Source of the DNA: Ahrensia kielensis DSM 5890
GTDB lineage: Bacteria > Pseudomonadota > Alphaproteobacteria > Rhizobiales > Rhizobiaceae
Assembly: GCF_000374465.1 (NCBI RefSeq)
Contig: NZ_KB894531.1
Span: 248,001-312,000, forward strand
Length of the DNA stretch: 64,000 bases
Reading direction: 5' to 3'
Below are positions 17,092-25,803 of the stretch, piece after piece (positions within the stretch are counted from its first letter, which is position 1; each line of letters begins with the position of its first letter). The notes under the pieces were generated by a model. That model was not told the origin of the DNA. It saw only the letters and a list, made by a program, of their open reading frames with translations, and ran no database searches. The position numbers and the translations under genes were made by a program.

Positions 17092-17430
17092 ATGAAAATA
17101 GTCATGGCAGTTATTAAGCCTTTCAAGCTGGATGAGGTGCGTGAAGCACTTACCGGTCTTGGCGTTCAGGGTGTTACCGTGACAGAAGTCAAAGGTTACG
17201 GCCGTCAAAAGGGCCACACAGAGATTTATCGCGGTGCTGAATATGCCGTGAGTTTCTTGCCAAAACTAAAGCTCGAATTGGTGATCGATGACGATCTAAC
17301 TGACAAAGTTATTGAAGCCATCACTGGTGCTGCAAAAACCGGCCAAATCGGTGACGGCAAAATCTTCGTCTATTCCATTGATCATGCGGTACGCATTCGT
17401 ACCGGCGAAACGGATTCTGCAGCGCTTTAA
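17092..17430 (+). CDS. glnK: Nitrogen regulatory protein P-II (GlnK)
   Basis: A 112-residue P-II signal protein that senses 2-oxoglutarate and ATP/ADP and gates AmtB. The T-loop carries the uridylylation tyrosine in EIYRGAEYAVSFLPK, and the C-terminal signature TGAAKTGQIGDGKIFV is intact. It lies 29 bp upstream of amtB, the conserved partner gene, so GlnK is expected to plug the ammonium channel when nitrogen is plentiful. The leader in front is unusually structured. GlnB and GlnK cannot be told apart reliably by sequence; linkage to amtB supports GlnK. Confidence 0.95.
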   Translation: MKIVMAVIKPFKLDEVREALTGLGVQGVTVTEVKGYGRQKGHTEIYRGAEYAVSFLPKLKLELVIDDDLTDKVIEAITGAAKTGQIGDGKIFVYSIDHAVRIRTGETDSAAL

Positions 17431-17459
17431 GCGGCAGCATTTCGTCAGGAGAAAATTAC

Positions 17460-18791
17460 ATGACCATTTCTAAACTTTCAAAACTGACAGTGTTGGGTAG
17501 CGCCGCTGCCTGCTTGTTGTCAGTGCCTGCATTTGCGCAGGACGCAGCACCGGCAGTTACGCCGGACGTTGCTTATATTCTCAATACATTGCTTTTCCTC
17601 ATCGGCGGTTTTCTCGTCATGTGGATGGCGGCAGGCTTTGCAATGCTTGAAGCTGGATTGGTGCGTTCGAAAAACGTTTCCATGCAGTCTTTGAAAAACG
17701 TCGCTCTGTTTGCGATTGCTGGCATTATGTATTGGCTGGTTGGTTACAACCTAATGTATACAGGTGTTGATGGCGGCTTTATCGGCTCAATCGGTTCATA
17801 TAGCTTTGATCCTGTTGGTCTTGAAGGTGCAGATACTGCTGCACTTCTTGATACAGGTTATTCAACAGCATCTGACTGGTTCTTCCAGATGGTGTTTGTG
17901 GCAACAGCTGCATCTATCGTATCTGGTTCGCTTGCAGAACGTATCAAGCTTTGGCCTTTCCTTGTCTTCACAGTCGTATTGACAGGCTTCATCTACCCAA
18001 TCGCCGGTTCATGGCAATGGGGAGCTGGCTGGTTGTCTGAAATGGGCTTTTCAGACTTTGCCGGTTCAACACTTGTTCACTCTGTTGGTGGCTGGGCTGC
18101 TCTTGCTGGCGCTCTTCTACTTGGCGCACGTACAGGCAAATATGATGCATCAGGCCGCGTTAACCCAATGCCTGGTTCAAACATTCCGCTTGCGACTTTG
18201 GGTACGTTCATCCTGTGGCTCGGTTGGTTCGGCTTTAACGGCGCATCGCAGCTTGCAATGGGCACAATTTCAGATGTTTCAGACGTGTCACGTATCTTCG
18301 CGAACACAAATATCGCGGCTGCAGGCGGTGTTGTAACAACAATCGTTCTTCTTCAGCTTCTATACAAAAAAGTTGATGTAACGATGGTTCTCAACGGTGC
18401 ACTTGCTGGTCTTGTTGCGATTACTGCTGAACCGCTTGCCCCAGCCGTATGGCAGGCGCTTGTTATCGGTGCTGTTGGCGGTGCGATTGTGGTCTTCACA
18501 GTTCCGCTTCTCGACAAGCTAAAAATCGATGATGTTGTTGGTGCTATTCCAGTTCACTTGTTTGCCGGTATCTGGGGCACAATCATCGTGCCATGGACAA
18601 ACAGCAGTGCTTCATTTGGTACGCAGTTCATCGGTATCATTGCTTATGGTGTGTTTACACTGGTTGCCTCGTTTGCCGTGTGGTTCGTCATCAAATCGGT
18701 TATTGGTCTACGTGCTAGCGCCGAAGATGAAATGATGGGTCTCGACAAAGCTGAAGTTGGTGTCGAAGCCTACCCAGAATTCCGATCATAA
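17460..18791 (+). CDS. amtB: Ammonium transporter AmtB
   Basis: Inner-membrane ammonium channel of 443 residues, about 11 membrane segments after a cleavable signal peptide (ending AFAQ|DA near residue 27), as usual in proteobacterial Amt. Landmarks: DWFFQMVFVATAASIVSGSL followed by AERIKLWPF, GGWAALAGALLLG, WLGWFGFNGASQL, and the second pore His region VGAIPVHLFAGIWGT. The C-terminal cytoplasmic tail (RASAEDEMMGLDKAEVGVEA) is the usual GlnK contact region. It is cotranscribed with glnK and followed by two hairpins. Confidence 0.96.
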   Translation: MTISKLSKLTVLGSAAACLLSVPAFAQDAAPAVTPDVAYILNTLLFLIGGFLVMWMAAGFAMLEAGLVRSKNVSMQSLKNVALFAIAGIMYWLVGYNLMYTGVDGGFIGSIGSYSFDPVGLEGADTAALLDTGYSTASDWFFQMVFVATAASIVSGSLAERIKLWPFLVFTVVLTGFIYPIAGSWQWGAGWLSEMGFSDFAGSTLVHSVGGWAALAGALLLGARTGKYDASGRVNPMPGSNIPLATLGTFILWLGWFGFNGASQLAMGTISDVSDVSRIFANTNIAAAGGVVTTIVLLQLLYKKVDVTMVLNGALAGLVAITAEPLAPAVWQALVIGAVGGAIVVFTVPLLDKLKIDDVVGAIPVHLFAGIWGTIIVPWTNSSASFGTQFIGIIAYGVFTLVASFAVWFVIKSVIGLRASAEDEMMGLDKAEVGVEAYPEFRS

Positions 18792-18804
18792 TTAAAAAAA
18801 TATA

Positions 18805-18828
18805 GGAAGGGGCGGCTTCGCCCCTTTC
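18805..18828 (+). terminator. Terminator after amtB
   Basis: AAGGGGCG (18807-18814), a GCTT loop and CGCCCCTT (18819-18826) form a perfect 8-bp GC-rich stem, extended by two flanking pairs. It lies 15 bp after the amtB stop; the following T-run is short. Confidence 0.75.
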
Positions 18829-18922
18829 ATAAGAATACAAAATGATCCTCCCATCCCGTCGTGATGTTTACATCACAACACCTTGTCCGGCCCAGATTTA
18901 CTTCTGGTGCCGGATCTTTTTT
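18829..18922 (+). ncRNA. Candidate small RNA between amtB and ftsK
   Basis: Downstream of the amtB terminator lie a second perfect hairpin (GTGATGT-TT-ACATCAC, 18861-18876) and a textbook terminator: CCGGCCCAGA (18887-18896) pairs with TCTGG-T-GCCGG (18903-18913), then TTTTTT (18917-18922). A terminator not needed by amtB or ftsK suggests a short independent transcript. The unpaired 5' part contains CCTCCC, which could pair with ribosome-binding sites. I see no promoter I can name. Confidence 0.4.
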
Positions 18923-18949
18923 AATTACGTAAACAACGCGGAAATTTGC

Positions 18950-18972
18950 ATGGTTAATGAGCGCTTAACCAT
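18950..18972. promoter_or_regulatory. CtrA-type binding site upstream of ftsK
   Basis: TTAA (18954-18957), seven bases, TTAACC (18965-18970) fits the CtrA consensus TTAA-N7-TTAA exactly. The wider site ATGGTTAA-N7-TTAACCAT is also a perfect inverted repeat. It is 56 bp upstream of the ftsK start, suggesting cell-cycle control of this division gene. Confidence 0.65.
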
Positions 18973-19027
18973 ACGCGGCTAGATTAAACCCTAATTCCTT
19001 GAGTAGATTCAGTATTAGGGACGTAAA

Positions 19028-21679
19028 ATGCAGGTCAAACGCGATCGCTTTGCTTCGGCAGATTCGGATTTTGATGCCTATGAGCTTCCACAAGAAGCCC
19101 ATAGCAGTAAAATGACCCATTTGCTGTGGCGGCAAGCGGAAATTGCTGGCGGGCTGGTTTTGCTGTTGTTCGTTGTATTTGTGATTGCCGCCTTGGCGAC
19201 ATGGAATGCAGCGGACCCAAGCTTTTCTCATGCAACCGATTCGCCTGTAACCAATGCCATGGGGTTTGCTGGTTCGGCCGTTTCAGACCTGCTTATTCAA
19301 TTTTTTGGCCTTGCCTCTCTTGCTGTTCTCGTGCCGCTTTTGTTTAAAAGCTATGCGCTTGTGCGTGGAAATCATTGGAACTTGGCGCTGCGCCGTTTAG
19401 GTGCTTGGCTTTCAGGCAGCTTACTTTTTGCAGCATTTTTGGGCTGTTTTCCAACAACGCAAGCATGGCCAATGCCAACGGGCCTTGGCGGTGTTATGGG
19501 CGATATGGTCCTTAAAATACCGGGCCTATTTCTTGGCGGTTACCCGCAAGGCTTTTTCGCATTTCTAGTCGGTGCAGTTCTGTTTGTGCCTGCATTGTGG
19601 TCGATTGCGATTGCCTCTGGCTTCCTTTGGAAACAAAAAGCACACAATGAAAATGATATGCCGCATGATGCCATGGCACATGATGAGGGCGAAGGTTTTG
19701 TGCGCTTTGTTAGCTTGGGCGCGATCATGCATGGATTTTATTCTGCAAAAGCTGCGATTCGCCGCCGCTTGCCACAGCGTGCTAAACCAGCTGCAATAAT
19801 GGCACGGCGTGCTGCACATTATGATGAGCCATCTTTTGAGGCTTCAGCGCAGGGGCACCCTGTTGAGCCAGATATGGGCTATGCTGCACCAGATTCTTAT
19901 GAAGTTGATGATGCAAATTATTCAGCTGAATATGCTGGCGAAAATTGGGATGGCGCTGAAGATTGGGCGCCGCAAGTGGCTCCAAATGATGTGCGCCCAG
20001 ATGCTACACCGCGCGTTGCAGCGCCTGCACAAATTGCACCTGCTTCTGGCGGATCAGCACGGGTTGAGCCTGCTGCACCGAAACCAAAGCCAAGTGTTCG
20101 CGTTCAACGCGAAGCCCAGCCGTCACTGATTAAGGACAATGGCTATGAATTGCCGCCAGTGCATTTGCTCAATGAGCCAAAAAACACTGTGCGCGATGAA
20201 AGCCTTTCACCCGAAGCATTGGAGCAAAATGCCCGTGTTCTTGAAGGTGTTTTAGAAGATTTTGGCGTTAAAGGTGAGATCATTCATGTACGGCCCGGTC
20301 CGGTTGTTACAATGTATGAGCTAGAGCCAGCGCCTGGTATCAAATCATCCCGTGTCATCGGCCTTGCTGAAGATATTGCCCGCTCTATGAGCGCTATTGC
20401 AGCGCGTGTGGCGGTGGTTCCTGGCCGTAATGCCATTGGTATCGAATTGCCAAATAATTTGCGTGAGACGGTTTATTTCCGTGAAATGATTGCGTCTGCA
20501 AATTATGATAATTCCAAAGCAAAACTGGCAATGGCGCTGGGTAAAACCATAAATGGTGAGCCGGTCATTGCCGATCTGGCAAAAATGCCGCATTTGCTCG
20601 TGGCTGGTACAACAGGTTCTGGTAAATCGGTTGCTATCAACACCATGTTGTTGTCACTGCTCTACAAATTGTCACCTGCTGAGTGCCGGTTGATTATGAT
20701 CGACCCAAAAATGCTCGAACTATCTGTCTATGACGGTATTCCGCATTTGCTGACGCCGGTTGTTACTGATCCTAAAAAAGCCGTTGTCGCGCTTAAATGG
20801 ACCGTGCGCGAAATGGAGCAACGCTATAAAAACATGGCGAAGCTCGGTGTACGAAACATTGATGGTTTTAACACCCGCGTAAAAGAGACAATGGATAAGG
20901 GTGAAGAAATTACCCGTACTGTTCAAACGGGTTTTGATCGTGAAACCGGTGAAGCGATTTACGAAACAGAAGCACTTGATCTTGAGCATATGCCATATAT
21001 CGTCGTGGTGATCGATGAGATGGCTGACTTGATGATGGTCGCCGGTAAAGAGATTGAAGGGGCGGTTCAACGCCTTGCGCAGATGGCGCGTGCAGCGGGT
21101 ATTCATGTTGTTATGGCAACGCAGCGTCCATCGGTTGATGTTATCACCGGTACAATTAAAGCTAACTTCCCGACCCGTATCTCGTTCCAAGTAACATCGA
21201 AGATCGACAGCCGAACTATTCTTGGTGAAATGGGCGCTGAACAGCTGCTTGGCATGGGCGATATGCTCTATATGGCTGGCGGCGGACGCATTCAGCGTGT
21301 TCACGGACCATTTGTGTCAGATGAAGAAGTTGAAGAAATCGTCAAGCACCTGAAACTACAGGGCGTGCCGCAATATCTTGAAGCTGTGACAGAAGATGAT
21401 GACGAAGACGATGGTGATTCGGGCTCTGGCGGCGGTAATAGCGCTGGCGGCATGGGCGATTCGGAAGATCCTTATGATCAAGCGGTTGCCGTTGTGCTGC
21501 GTGATCGCAAAGCATCAACCAGCTATATTCAGCGCCGCCTTGGCATTGGTTATAACCGCGCTGCATCATTGATTGAACGTATGGAAGATGAAGGTGTGAT
21601 CGGCCCTGCAAACCATGCAGGTAAGCGCGATATTTTAGTGCCATCGGAAGAAGAGCAACAAATGGGCGGCATGATGTAG
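19028..21679 (+). CDS. ftsK: DNA translocase FtsK
   Basis: Septal DNA pump for chromosome segregation and dimer resolution; 883 residues. The N-terminus holds about four membrane helices (near 38-58, 82-106, 125-145 and 176-200). A Pro/Ala/Glu-rich linker (about 210-370) is followed by the RecA-like motor, with Walker A GTTGSGKS near 527 and Walker [14 protein letters not shown] near 658. The C-terminal gamma winged-helix (about 812-880; [20 protein letters not shown]) recognises the polar KOPS sequences. An acidic/glycine linker ([19 protein letters not shown]) precedes gamma. It is monocistronic or cotranscribed with lolA 105 bp downstream. A CtrA-like box lies upstream. Confidence 0.96.
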   Translation: MQVKRDRFASADSDFDAYELPQEAHSSKMTHLLWRQAEIAGGLVLLLFVVFVIAALATWNAADPSFSHATDSPVTNAMGFAGSAVSDLLIQFFGLASLAVLVPLLFKSYALVRGNHWNLALRRLGAWLSGSLLFAAFLGCFPTTQAWPMPTGLGGVMGDMVLKIPGLFLGGYPQGFFAFLVGAVLFVPALWSIAIASGFLWKQKAHNENDMPHDAMAHDEGEGFVRFVSLGAIMHGFYSAKAAIRRRLPQRAKPAAIMARRAAHYDEPSFEASAQGHPVEPDMGYAAPDSYEVDDANYSAEYAGENWDGAEDWAPQVAPNDVRPDATPRVAAPAQIAPASGGSARVEPAAPKPKPSVRVQREAQPSLIKDNGYELPPVHLLNEPKNTVRDESLSPEALEQNARVLEGVLEDFGVKGEIIHVRPGPVVTMYELEPAPGIKSSRVIGLAEDIARSMSAIAARVAVVPGRNAIGIELPNNLRETVYFREMIASANYDNSKAKLAMALGKTINGEPVIADLAKMPHLLVAGTTGSGKSVAINTMLLSLLYKLSPAECRLIMIDPKMLELSVYDGIPHLLTPVVTDPKKAVVALKWTVREMEQRYKNMAKLGVRNIDGFNTRVKETMDKGEEITRTVQTGFDRETGEAIYETEALDLEHMPYIVVVIDEMADLMMVAGKEIEGAVQRLAQMARAAGIHVVMATQRPSVDVITGTIKANFPTRISFQVTSKIDSRTILGEMGAEQLLGMGDMLYMAGGGRIQRVHGPFVSDEEVEEIVKHLKLQGVPQYLEAVTEDDDEDDGDSGSGGGNSAGGMGDSEDPYDQAVAVVLRDRKASTSYIQRRLGIGYNRAASLIERMEDEGVIGPANHAGKRDILVPSEEEQQMGGMM

Positions 21680-21784
21680 GCGATAATTGCAACATTGTGC
21701 CGGATTGCCGCCACATAACAGTCAAACTATCTCCTTATGAACTGCGTATGAAGTCCCTGAGGGCAAGATGGAAAAGAGAACATT

Positions 21785-22414
21785 ATGAATAAGAACACTG
21801 CTTTAATACGTCGATCATTTCTTGCGCTCTGCACAGGCGCTGTCTTGGGGGCGTCCATCTTATCGTCGCCAGCTAGAGCTGATGCGCCTCAAGCGATTGC
21901 GGATCATTTCTCAAGTGTCAAAACCATGATGGGTGAGTTTGTGCAGTTTGGCCCATCGGGCGAACAAACGGGCGGAAAGTTCTTTATCGAACGGCCGGGT
22001 AAAGTTCTTTTTCTTTATGAAGAACCATCGAAAATTCGTGTGGTGTCTGATGGCTCCACCGTTGTTGTGAACAATAAGAAGCTGGATACTTGGGATACAT
22101 ATCCATTAAACAAAACGCCGCTTCAGATTGTGCTGGGCGATAAAATTGATCTGTCCGGCAACAAAGTTAAGTCTGTTAAGCAGGCCGACGATCTGACCAC
22201 CATTGTCATGCATGATAAGCAAGTTTTTGGTGACAGCGAAATCACCATGATGTTCGACCCTAAGAATTATGATTTGCGCCAATGGACGATTAAAGACGCA
22301 AAAGGCAAAGATACCACGGTAATGATCTTTAACGTCAAAGAGGGCGTGAAGTTTGGCGCACGCACATTTGCGATTGATTACAACCGTATTCGCGAATCTA
22401 AAAAGAACAACTAA
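21785..22414 (+). CDS. lolA: Outer-membrane lipoprotein carrier LolA
   Basis: Periplasmic chaperone that moves lipoproteins from LolCDE to the outer membrane. It has 209 residues with a signal peptide ending PARA|DAPQ (cleavage near 33). The open beta-barrel fold is suggested by GKFFIERPGKVLFLYEEPSK followed by IRVVSDGSTVVV and by LRQWTIKDAKGKDTTVMIF. Position after ftsK is conserved in many alphaproteobacteria and gammaproteobacteria. Followed by a strong terminator. No LolB is seen here, as usual for alphaproteobacteria. Confidence 0.9.
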   Translation: MNKNTALIRRSFLALCTGAVLGASILSSPARADAPQAIADHFSSVKTMMGEFVQFGPSGEQTGGKFFIERPGKVLFLYEEPSKIRVVSDGSTVVVNNKKLDTWDTYPLNKTPLQIVLGDKIDLSGNKVKSVKQADDLTTIVMHDKQVFGDSEITMMFDPKNYDLRQWTIKDAKGKDTTVMIFNVKEGVKFGARTFAIDYNRIRESKKNN

Positions 22415-22437
22415 CTCTTAAAAAATCTAATTTGTGA

Positions 22438-22475
22438 GCGGCGGCACCTTTTCAGGTGTCGCCGCTTGTGTTTTT
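22438..22475 (+). terminator. Rho-independent terminator after lolA
   Basis: GCGGCGGCACC (22438-22448), loop TTTTCA, and GGTGTCGCCGC (22455-22465) form an 11-bp stem with one G-U pair, followed by TTGTGTTTTT. Confidence 0.88.
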
Positions 22476-22521
22476 GCCGCTGGGTCTGCACAAGATCAAC
22501 CTCACTTATGAGGATCAGCGC

Positions 22522-23334
22522 ATGGCAGATAGTTCGTTTTCATTGGCAACTTGGAATATCAATTCGGTGCGTCTGCGCCGTGAGATGGTTGAAAGTTTTT
22601 TAAATGAACATCAGCCGGACGTCTTGTGTTTGCAGGAAACGAAATGTCCTGACAGCGATTTTCCAGCCGCAGCGTTCGCAAAATTGGGCTATTCCCACAT
22701 CGCGATCCACGGCCAAAAGGGCTATCACGGCGTTGCAACGCTTTCAAAATATCCGCTGACTGAAATTAACAAACGCAAATTTTGTGAAATTGACGATACG
22801 CGGCATATTGAATGTATCGTTGATACGGGGACGAAAAAAATACGCGTCCATAATTTCTATGTTCCTGCAGGCGGCGATGAGCCAAATCGCGAGATCAATG
22901 TGAAATTCGCCCATAAGCTGGATTTTCTTGAAGAAATGCGCGCGATTACGGCTGAGCCTGGTTCAGCTGATGGGTCCATTCTTGTTGGCGATCTAAACAT
23001 TGCGCCGCTGGTATCAGATGTTTGGTCGCATAAGCAGCTTTTGAAAGTTGTCAGCCACACGCCAATTGAAACCGAAACGCTGGAAGATTTGCGCGTTAAA
23101 GGTGGTTGGGCCGATTTGATTCGCAGTCATATTCCAGAGCCAACACCCGTCTTTACATGGTGGAGTTACCGCTCGAAAGACTGGCAAACATCGAACCGTG
23201 GACGTAGACTTGACCATATTTGGTCTTCTGAAAACCTAGTGGCGCCGCTTGAAAATATTGAAATTATTAGTGAGGCGCGCGGCTGGGAGCGTCCATCGGA
23301 CCACGTTCCTGTTATTGCGCGTTTTGCACTTTAA
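22522..23334 (+). CDS. xthA: Exodeoxyribonuclease III (AP endonuclease)
   Basis: Base-excision repair endonuclease of the ExoIII/APE family, 270 residues. Catalytic blocks: ATWNINSVRLR, LCLQETKCPD (metal Glu), GYHGVATLSK, VGDLNIAPLVSDVW, WWSYRSKDW, RLDHIWSS and the final SDHVPVIARF (catalytic Asp-His). I start at the ATG at 22522, which has GAGG about 8 bases upstream; the frame stays open back to 22456 but that part overlaps the lolA terminator. The stop codon is within a hairpin shared with the convergent gene. Confidence 0.94.
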   Translation: MADSSFSLATWNINSVRLRREMVESFLNEHQPDVLCLQETKCPDSDFPAAAFAKLGYSHIAIHGQKGYHGVATLSKYPLTEINKRKFCEIDDTRHIECIVDTGTKKIRVHNFYVPAGGDEPNREINVKFAHKLDFLEEMRAITAEPGSADGSILVGDLNIAPLVSDVWSHKQLLKVVSHTPIETETLEDLRVKGGWADLIRSHIPEPTPVFTWWSYRSKDWQTSNRGRRLDHIWSSENLVAPLENIEIISEARGWERPSDHVPVIARFAL

Positions 23335-23351
23335 GCGCACTGGCGCTTAAA
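23330..23351. terminator. Convergent hairpin containing both stop codons
   Basis: TTTAAGCGC (23330-23338), loop ACTG, GCGCTTAAA (23343-23351). The xthA stop (23332-23334) and the stop of the opposite-strand gene (23347-23349) lie in opposite arms, giving one compact bidirectional terminator with short U-runs. Confidence 0.65.
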
Positions 23352-23814
23352 AATCGTGCCTATCGTCAAACCGATGTTCCATGGTGCCGATGCTGGCTAA
23401 AAACTCTTGGAGTCTTTCCAAGATATCACGATGAATATCGGCTGCGATTTCTGGATATTCCGACAACATGCGGTGAAACAATGAACGGTTGATGCGAATC
23501 AGTTCGCAATCGGTCTTGGCCACTGCGCCTGTTAATCGGTTGGTATCTGTGAGCATGGCCATTTCGCCAATAATCGCGCCCGGCCCGACTGTTTTGACGG
23601 TTTTCATTTCATCGCCCGCTAAACGGACCAGATCAATCTCGCCGCTAGCGACAACAAAACCACAGTCAGCGCGGTCATTTTCACGGAAAATGTTGCGACC
23701 CTTGCTAAATCTCAAACGCTCTGAGCCAAACGCCAAAAGACGCAATTGCTCTGTGTGCAATGCGTCGAAAATTTGTGCGGATGCAATGATCCGAATGTCA
23801 TCATCCAATGACAA
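23347..23814 (-). CDS. Cyclic-nucleotide-binding-domain protein without DNA-binding domain
   Basis: A 155-residue single-domain protein with the Crp/cAMP-kinase regulatory fold: FRENDRADCGFVVASGEIDL and GAIIGEMAMLTDTNRLTGAV followed by AKTDCELIRI. The phosphate-binding cassette has the conserved GE and Arg but LTG in place of the usual small Ala-Ser/Thr, so nucleotide binding is plausible, not certain. There is no HTH, so it is not itself a Crp-type regulator. In Brucella a like gene, annotated as a cAMP-dependent protein kinase regulatory subunit, lies beside the response regulator OtpR, as it does here with 105 bp between them on the same strand. Confidence 0.85.
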   Translation of the reverse strand: MSLDDDIRIIASAQIFDALHTEQLRLLAFGSERLRFSKGRNIFRENDRADCGFVVASGEIDLVRLAGDEMKTVKTVGPGAIIGEMAMLTDTNRLTGAVAKTDCELIRINRSLFHRMLSEYPEIAADIHRDILERLQEFLASIGTMEHRFDDRHDF

Positions 23815-23919
23815 AGCAAGTCCCCTAAACTGATATCCATATTAGCCCATCAGGGGCTGTTATAGTAGCGCAGTTCATTTGAAAAGATCGCACAGAGCGA
23901 AACTGCATCTATTGCTTGC

Positions 23920-24603
23920 TCAAGGGACCAGTTTATAGCCGCCGCTTTCTGTCACTAGAATGGCAGCGTTAGACGGATCGCTCTCGATTTTTTGGCGCAA
24001 ACGATACACATGTGTTTCAAGTGTGTGCGTTGTGACGCCAGAATTATAACCCCAAACCTCTTCAAGCAATGTGTCGCGGCTAACGACCTTGCCGCCTGTG
24101 CGGTAAAGAAACTTGATGATTGCCGCTTCTTTTTCCGTCAATCGCACTTTGCCGCCATTAGCATCCAAGAGCAATTTTTGGCTTGGTTTGAACGTATAAG
24201 GGCCGACTACAAAAGTTGCGTCTTCGGACTGCTCATGCTGGCGCAATTGTGCGCGCATACGCGCTAGCAGAACGGCAAATTTGAACGGCTTGGTGATATA
24301 ATCATTGGCACCAGCTTCTAGTCCAAGGATTGTATCTGAATCAGTGTCGTGACCTGTCAGCATAACGATCGGCGATTTGAAGCCGCCTTTGCGCAAAAGC
24401 TTTACAGCTTCACGGCCATCCATATCTGGCAGGCCAACATCCATCACGATGAGGTCAATCATTTGGCTGCGTGCAGCTTCAATACCCTTTGCAGCAGAAG
24501 CTTCTTGCAAAACTTCGAACTCTTCATAAAGGGACAATTGCTCTACGATTACTTCGCGAAGGTCGTTGTCATCATCAACCAGTAGGACTGTGCGTGTCGT
24601 CAT
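23920..24603 (-). CDS. OmpR-type response regulator, CenR/OtpR-like
   Basis: A 227-residue DNA-binding response regulator. The receiver domain (about 4-118) has the acidic cluster VDDDND, phospho-acceptor Asp55 in LIVMDVGLPDMDG, Thr83 and Lys105 in ITKPF. The winged-helix output domain (about 130-227) contains VRLTEKEAAIIKFLYRTGGK followed by VVSRDTLLEEVWGY and the recognition part THTLETHVYRLRQKIE. No histidine kinase gene adjoins. Linkage to xthA and the cyclic-nucleotide-binding gene matches Brucella OtpR, the orthologue of Caulobacter CenR, a regulator of envelope and cell-wall integrity. The specific name is inferred from synteny. Confidence 0.9.
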   Translation of the reverse strand: MTTRTVLLVDDDNDLREVIVEQLSLYEEFEVLQEASAAKGIEAARSQMIDLIVMDVGLPDMDGREAVKLLRKGGFKSPIVMLTGHDTDSDTILGLEAGANDYITKPFKFAVLLARMRAQLRQHEQSEDATFVVGPYTFKPSQKLLLDANGGKVRLTEKEAAIIKFLYRTGGKVVSRDTLLEEVWGYNSGVTTHTLETHVYRLRQKIESDPSNAAILVTESGGYKLVP

Positions 24604-24754
24604 AGATCACCTTATCGGCTAGAATTCAGTCTCGATATGTTCATCGATACGAATATGTTACTTAAATATATATACAGCAACAAAGGGCTAATCGTAAAAT
24701 ATCGTCAATTCATGACCTATTGCGGTATTTTTCTTGAGGGGCAATTAAATTTCG

Positions 24755-25291
24755 ATGAACTTTTTGAGAACTCTCCGTGTACAGCGCCAACCGGGTGATC
24801 CTTGCAAAGGCATTATTGTTGCTCAAAACCGCATTATCCGTTGTGCTTTGGGGCGCTCTGGTCCCAGCGTTTTTAAACGTGAAGGGGATGGCGCAACGCC
24901 AGCGCACCGTCCTTTGCGTCCGATCAGCGGGTTTTTTCGCAGCGACCGTGTGCAACGGCCAAAGTCCACATTGTCCTTTGAAGCGCTTATGCCAAATGAC
25001 GGCTGGTGTGACGCGCCAACGCACCCAAATTATAATATGCCTGTCGATCTGCCGTTTGGCGCTTCCCATGAAAAGATGATGCGCGACGACAAGCTTTATG
25101 ACATTGGCATCATTCTGGATTGGAATATGCCAGTGACGGGCCGAAAGCGTTTTGGTGGTTCGGCGATATTCTTTCATCTTTGCAGGTCTGGCTACAAGCC
25201 GACAGAAGGCTGCATCGCAATTGAAGAAGCCGACATGCGTTGGCTACTCCAATATATGACAATCGATACGACAATAATGGTTTGCCGATAA
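24755..25291 (+). CDS. YkuD (L,D-transpeptidase)-domain protein
   Basis: A 178-residue protein with the L,D-transpeptidase catalytic motif: His141 in FFHLCRSG and Cys153 in PTEGCIAI. The upstream half contains GDGATPAHRPLRP, normal for this family. L,D-transpeptidases cross-link peptidoglycan or attach proteins to it in the periplasm, yet I see no N-terminal signal peptide or membrane anchor at this start, and the ribosome-binding site is poor (GAGGGG lies 14 bases away), so an upstream start or another export route is open. It is divergent from the CenR-like regulator across a 151-bp AT-rich promoter gap. Confidence 0.87.
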   Translation: MNFLRTLRVQRQPGDPCKGIIVAQNRIIRCALGRSGPSVFKREGDGATPAHRPLRPISGFFRSDRVQRPKSTLSFEALMPNDGWCDAPTHPNYNMPVDLPFGASHEKMMRDDKLYDIGIILDWNMPVTGRKRFGGSAIFFHLCRSGYKPTEGCIAIEEADMRWLLQYMTIDTTIMVCR

Positions 25292-25309
25292 ACTAAGCCT
25301 CGAGCTTGT

Positions 25310-25744
25310 TTATAGGGGCGGGTTTTCCAACTCGCCCATGCGGCAAACTTCCAACCATTCCTGCTTCGTAACGGGCTGCACAGATAGGCGCATGGATGTA
25401 ACGAGTGACATTTTTTCCAGTGCGGGATTAGCTTTTACCGCTTTGAGCGTTACAGGTTTTGGCATGTCGCAAACCGCTTTGATGTCCACGCAGTCCCAGC
25501 GGTCGTCATTAATGGTTGTGTCAGGGTGGCTGAGCGCACAAACTTCCGCGATGCCCACAACTTCTAGCCCTTCATTGGAATGGTAGAAGAATGCTTTATC
25601 GCCGATTTTCATCTGGCGCATATTGTTGCGCGCTTGATAGTTGCGGATACCGTCCCATTCTTCACCGGCTTCGCCTTTGGCTTTTTGCATTTCCCATGAC
25701 CATTTGAATGGCTCGGATTTAAACAACCAATAGTTCTTTTCCAT
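25310..25744 (-). CDS. EVE-domain protein
   Basis: A 144-residue EVE (PUA-like) domain: MEKNYWLFKSEPFKWSWEMQ, then EEWDGIRNYQARNNMRQMKI, GDKAFFYHSNEG, VVGIAEV and later RWDCVDIKAV. These domains bind modified bases in RNA or DNA through an aromatic cage; the specific ligand is unknown. It is convergent with the YkuD gene (18 bp apart) and precedes nothing on its strand. In many alphaproteobacteria it is a neighbour of gpsA and tsaD, as here. Confidence 0.92.
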   Translation of the reverse strand: MEKNYWLFKSEPFKWSWEMQKAKGEAGEEWDGIRNYQARNNMRQMKIGDKAFFYHSNEGLEVVGIAEVCALSHPDTTINDDRWDCVDIKAVCDMPKPVTLKAVKANPALEKMSLVTSMRLSVQPVTKQEWLEVCRMGELENPPL

Positions 25745-25803
25745 TACATACTCTCTGTCGGGCTTTATGTTTGATCGCTTAGCTAGCTAATTGAGCGGTT
25801 TGG

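Noticed and set aside
20720-21304. 194-codon open frame opposite the FtsK motor domain
   Set aside because: Antisense to the highly conserved ATPase region; composition (His/Asn-rich) is that of a shadow frame.
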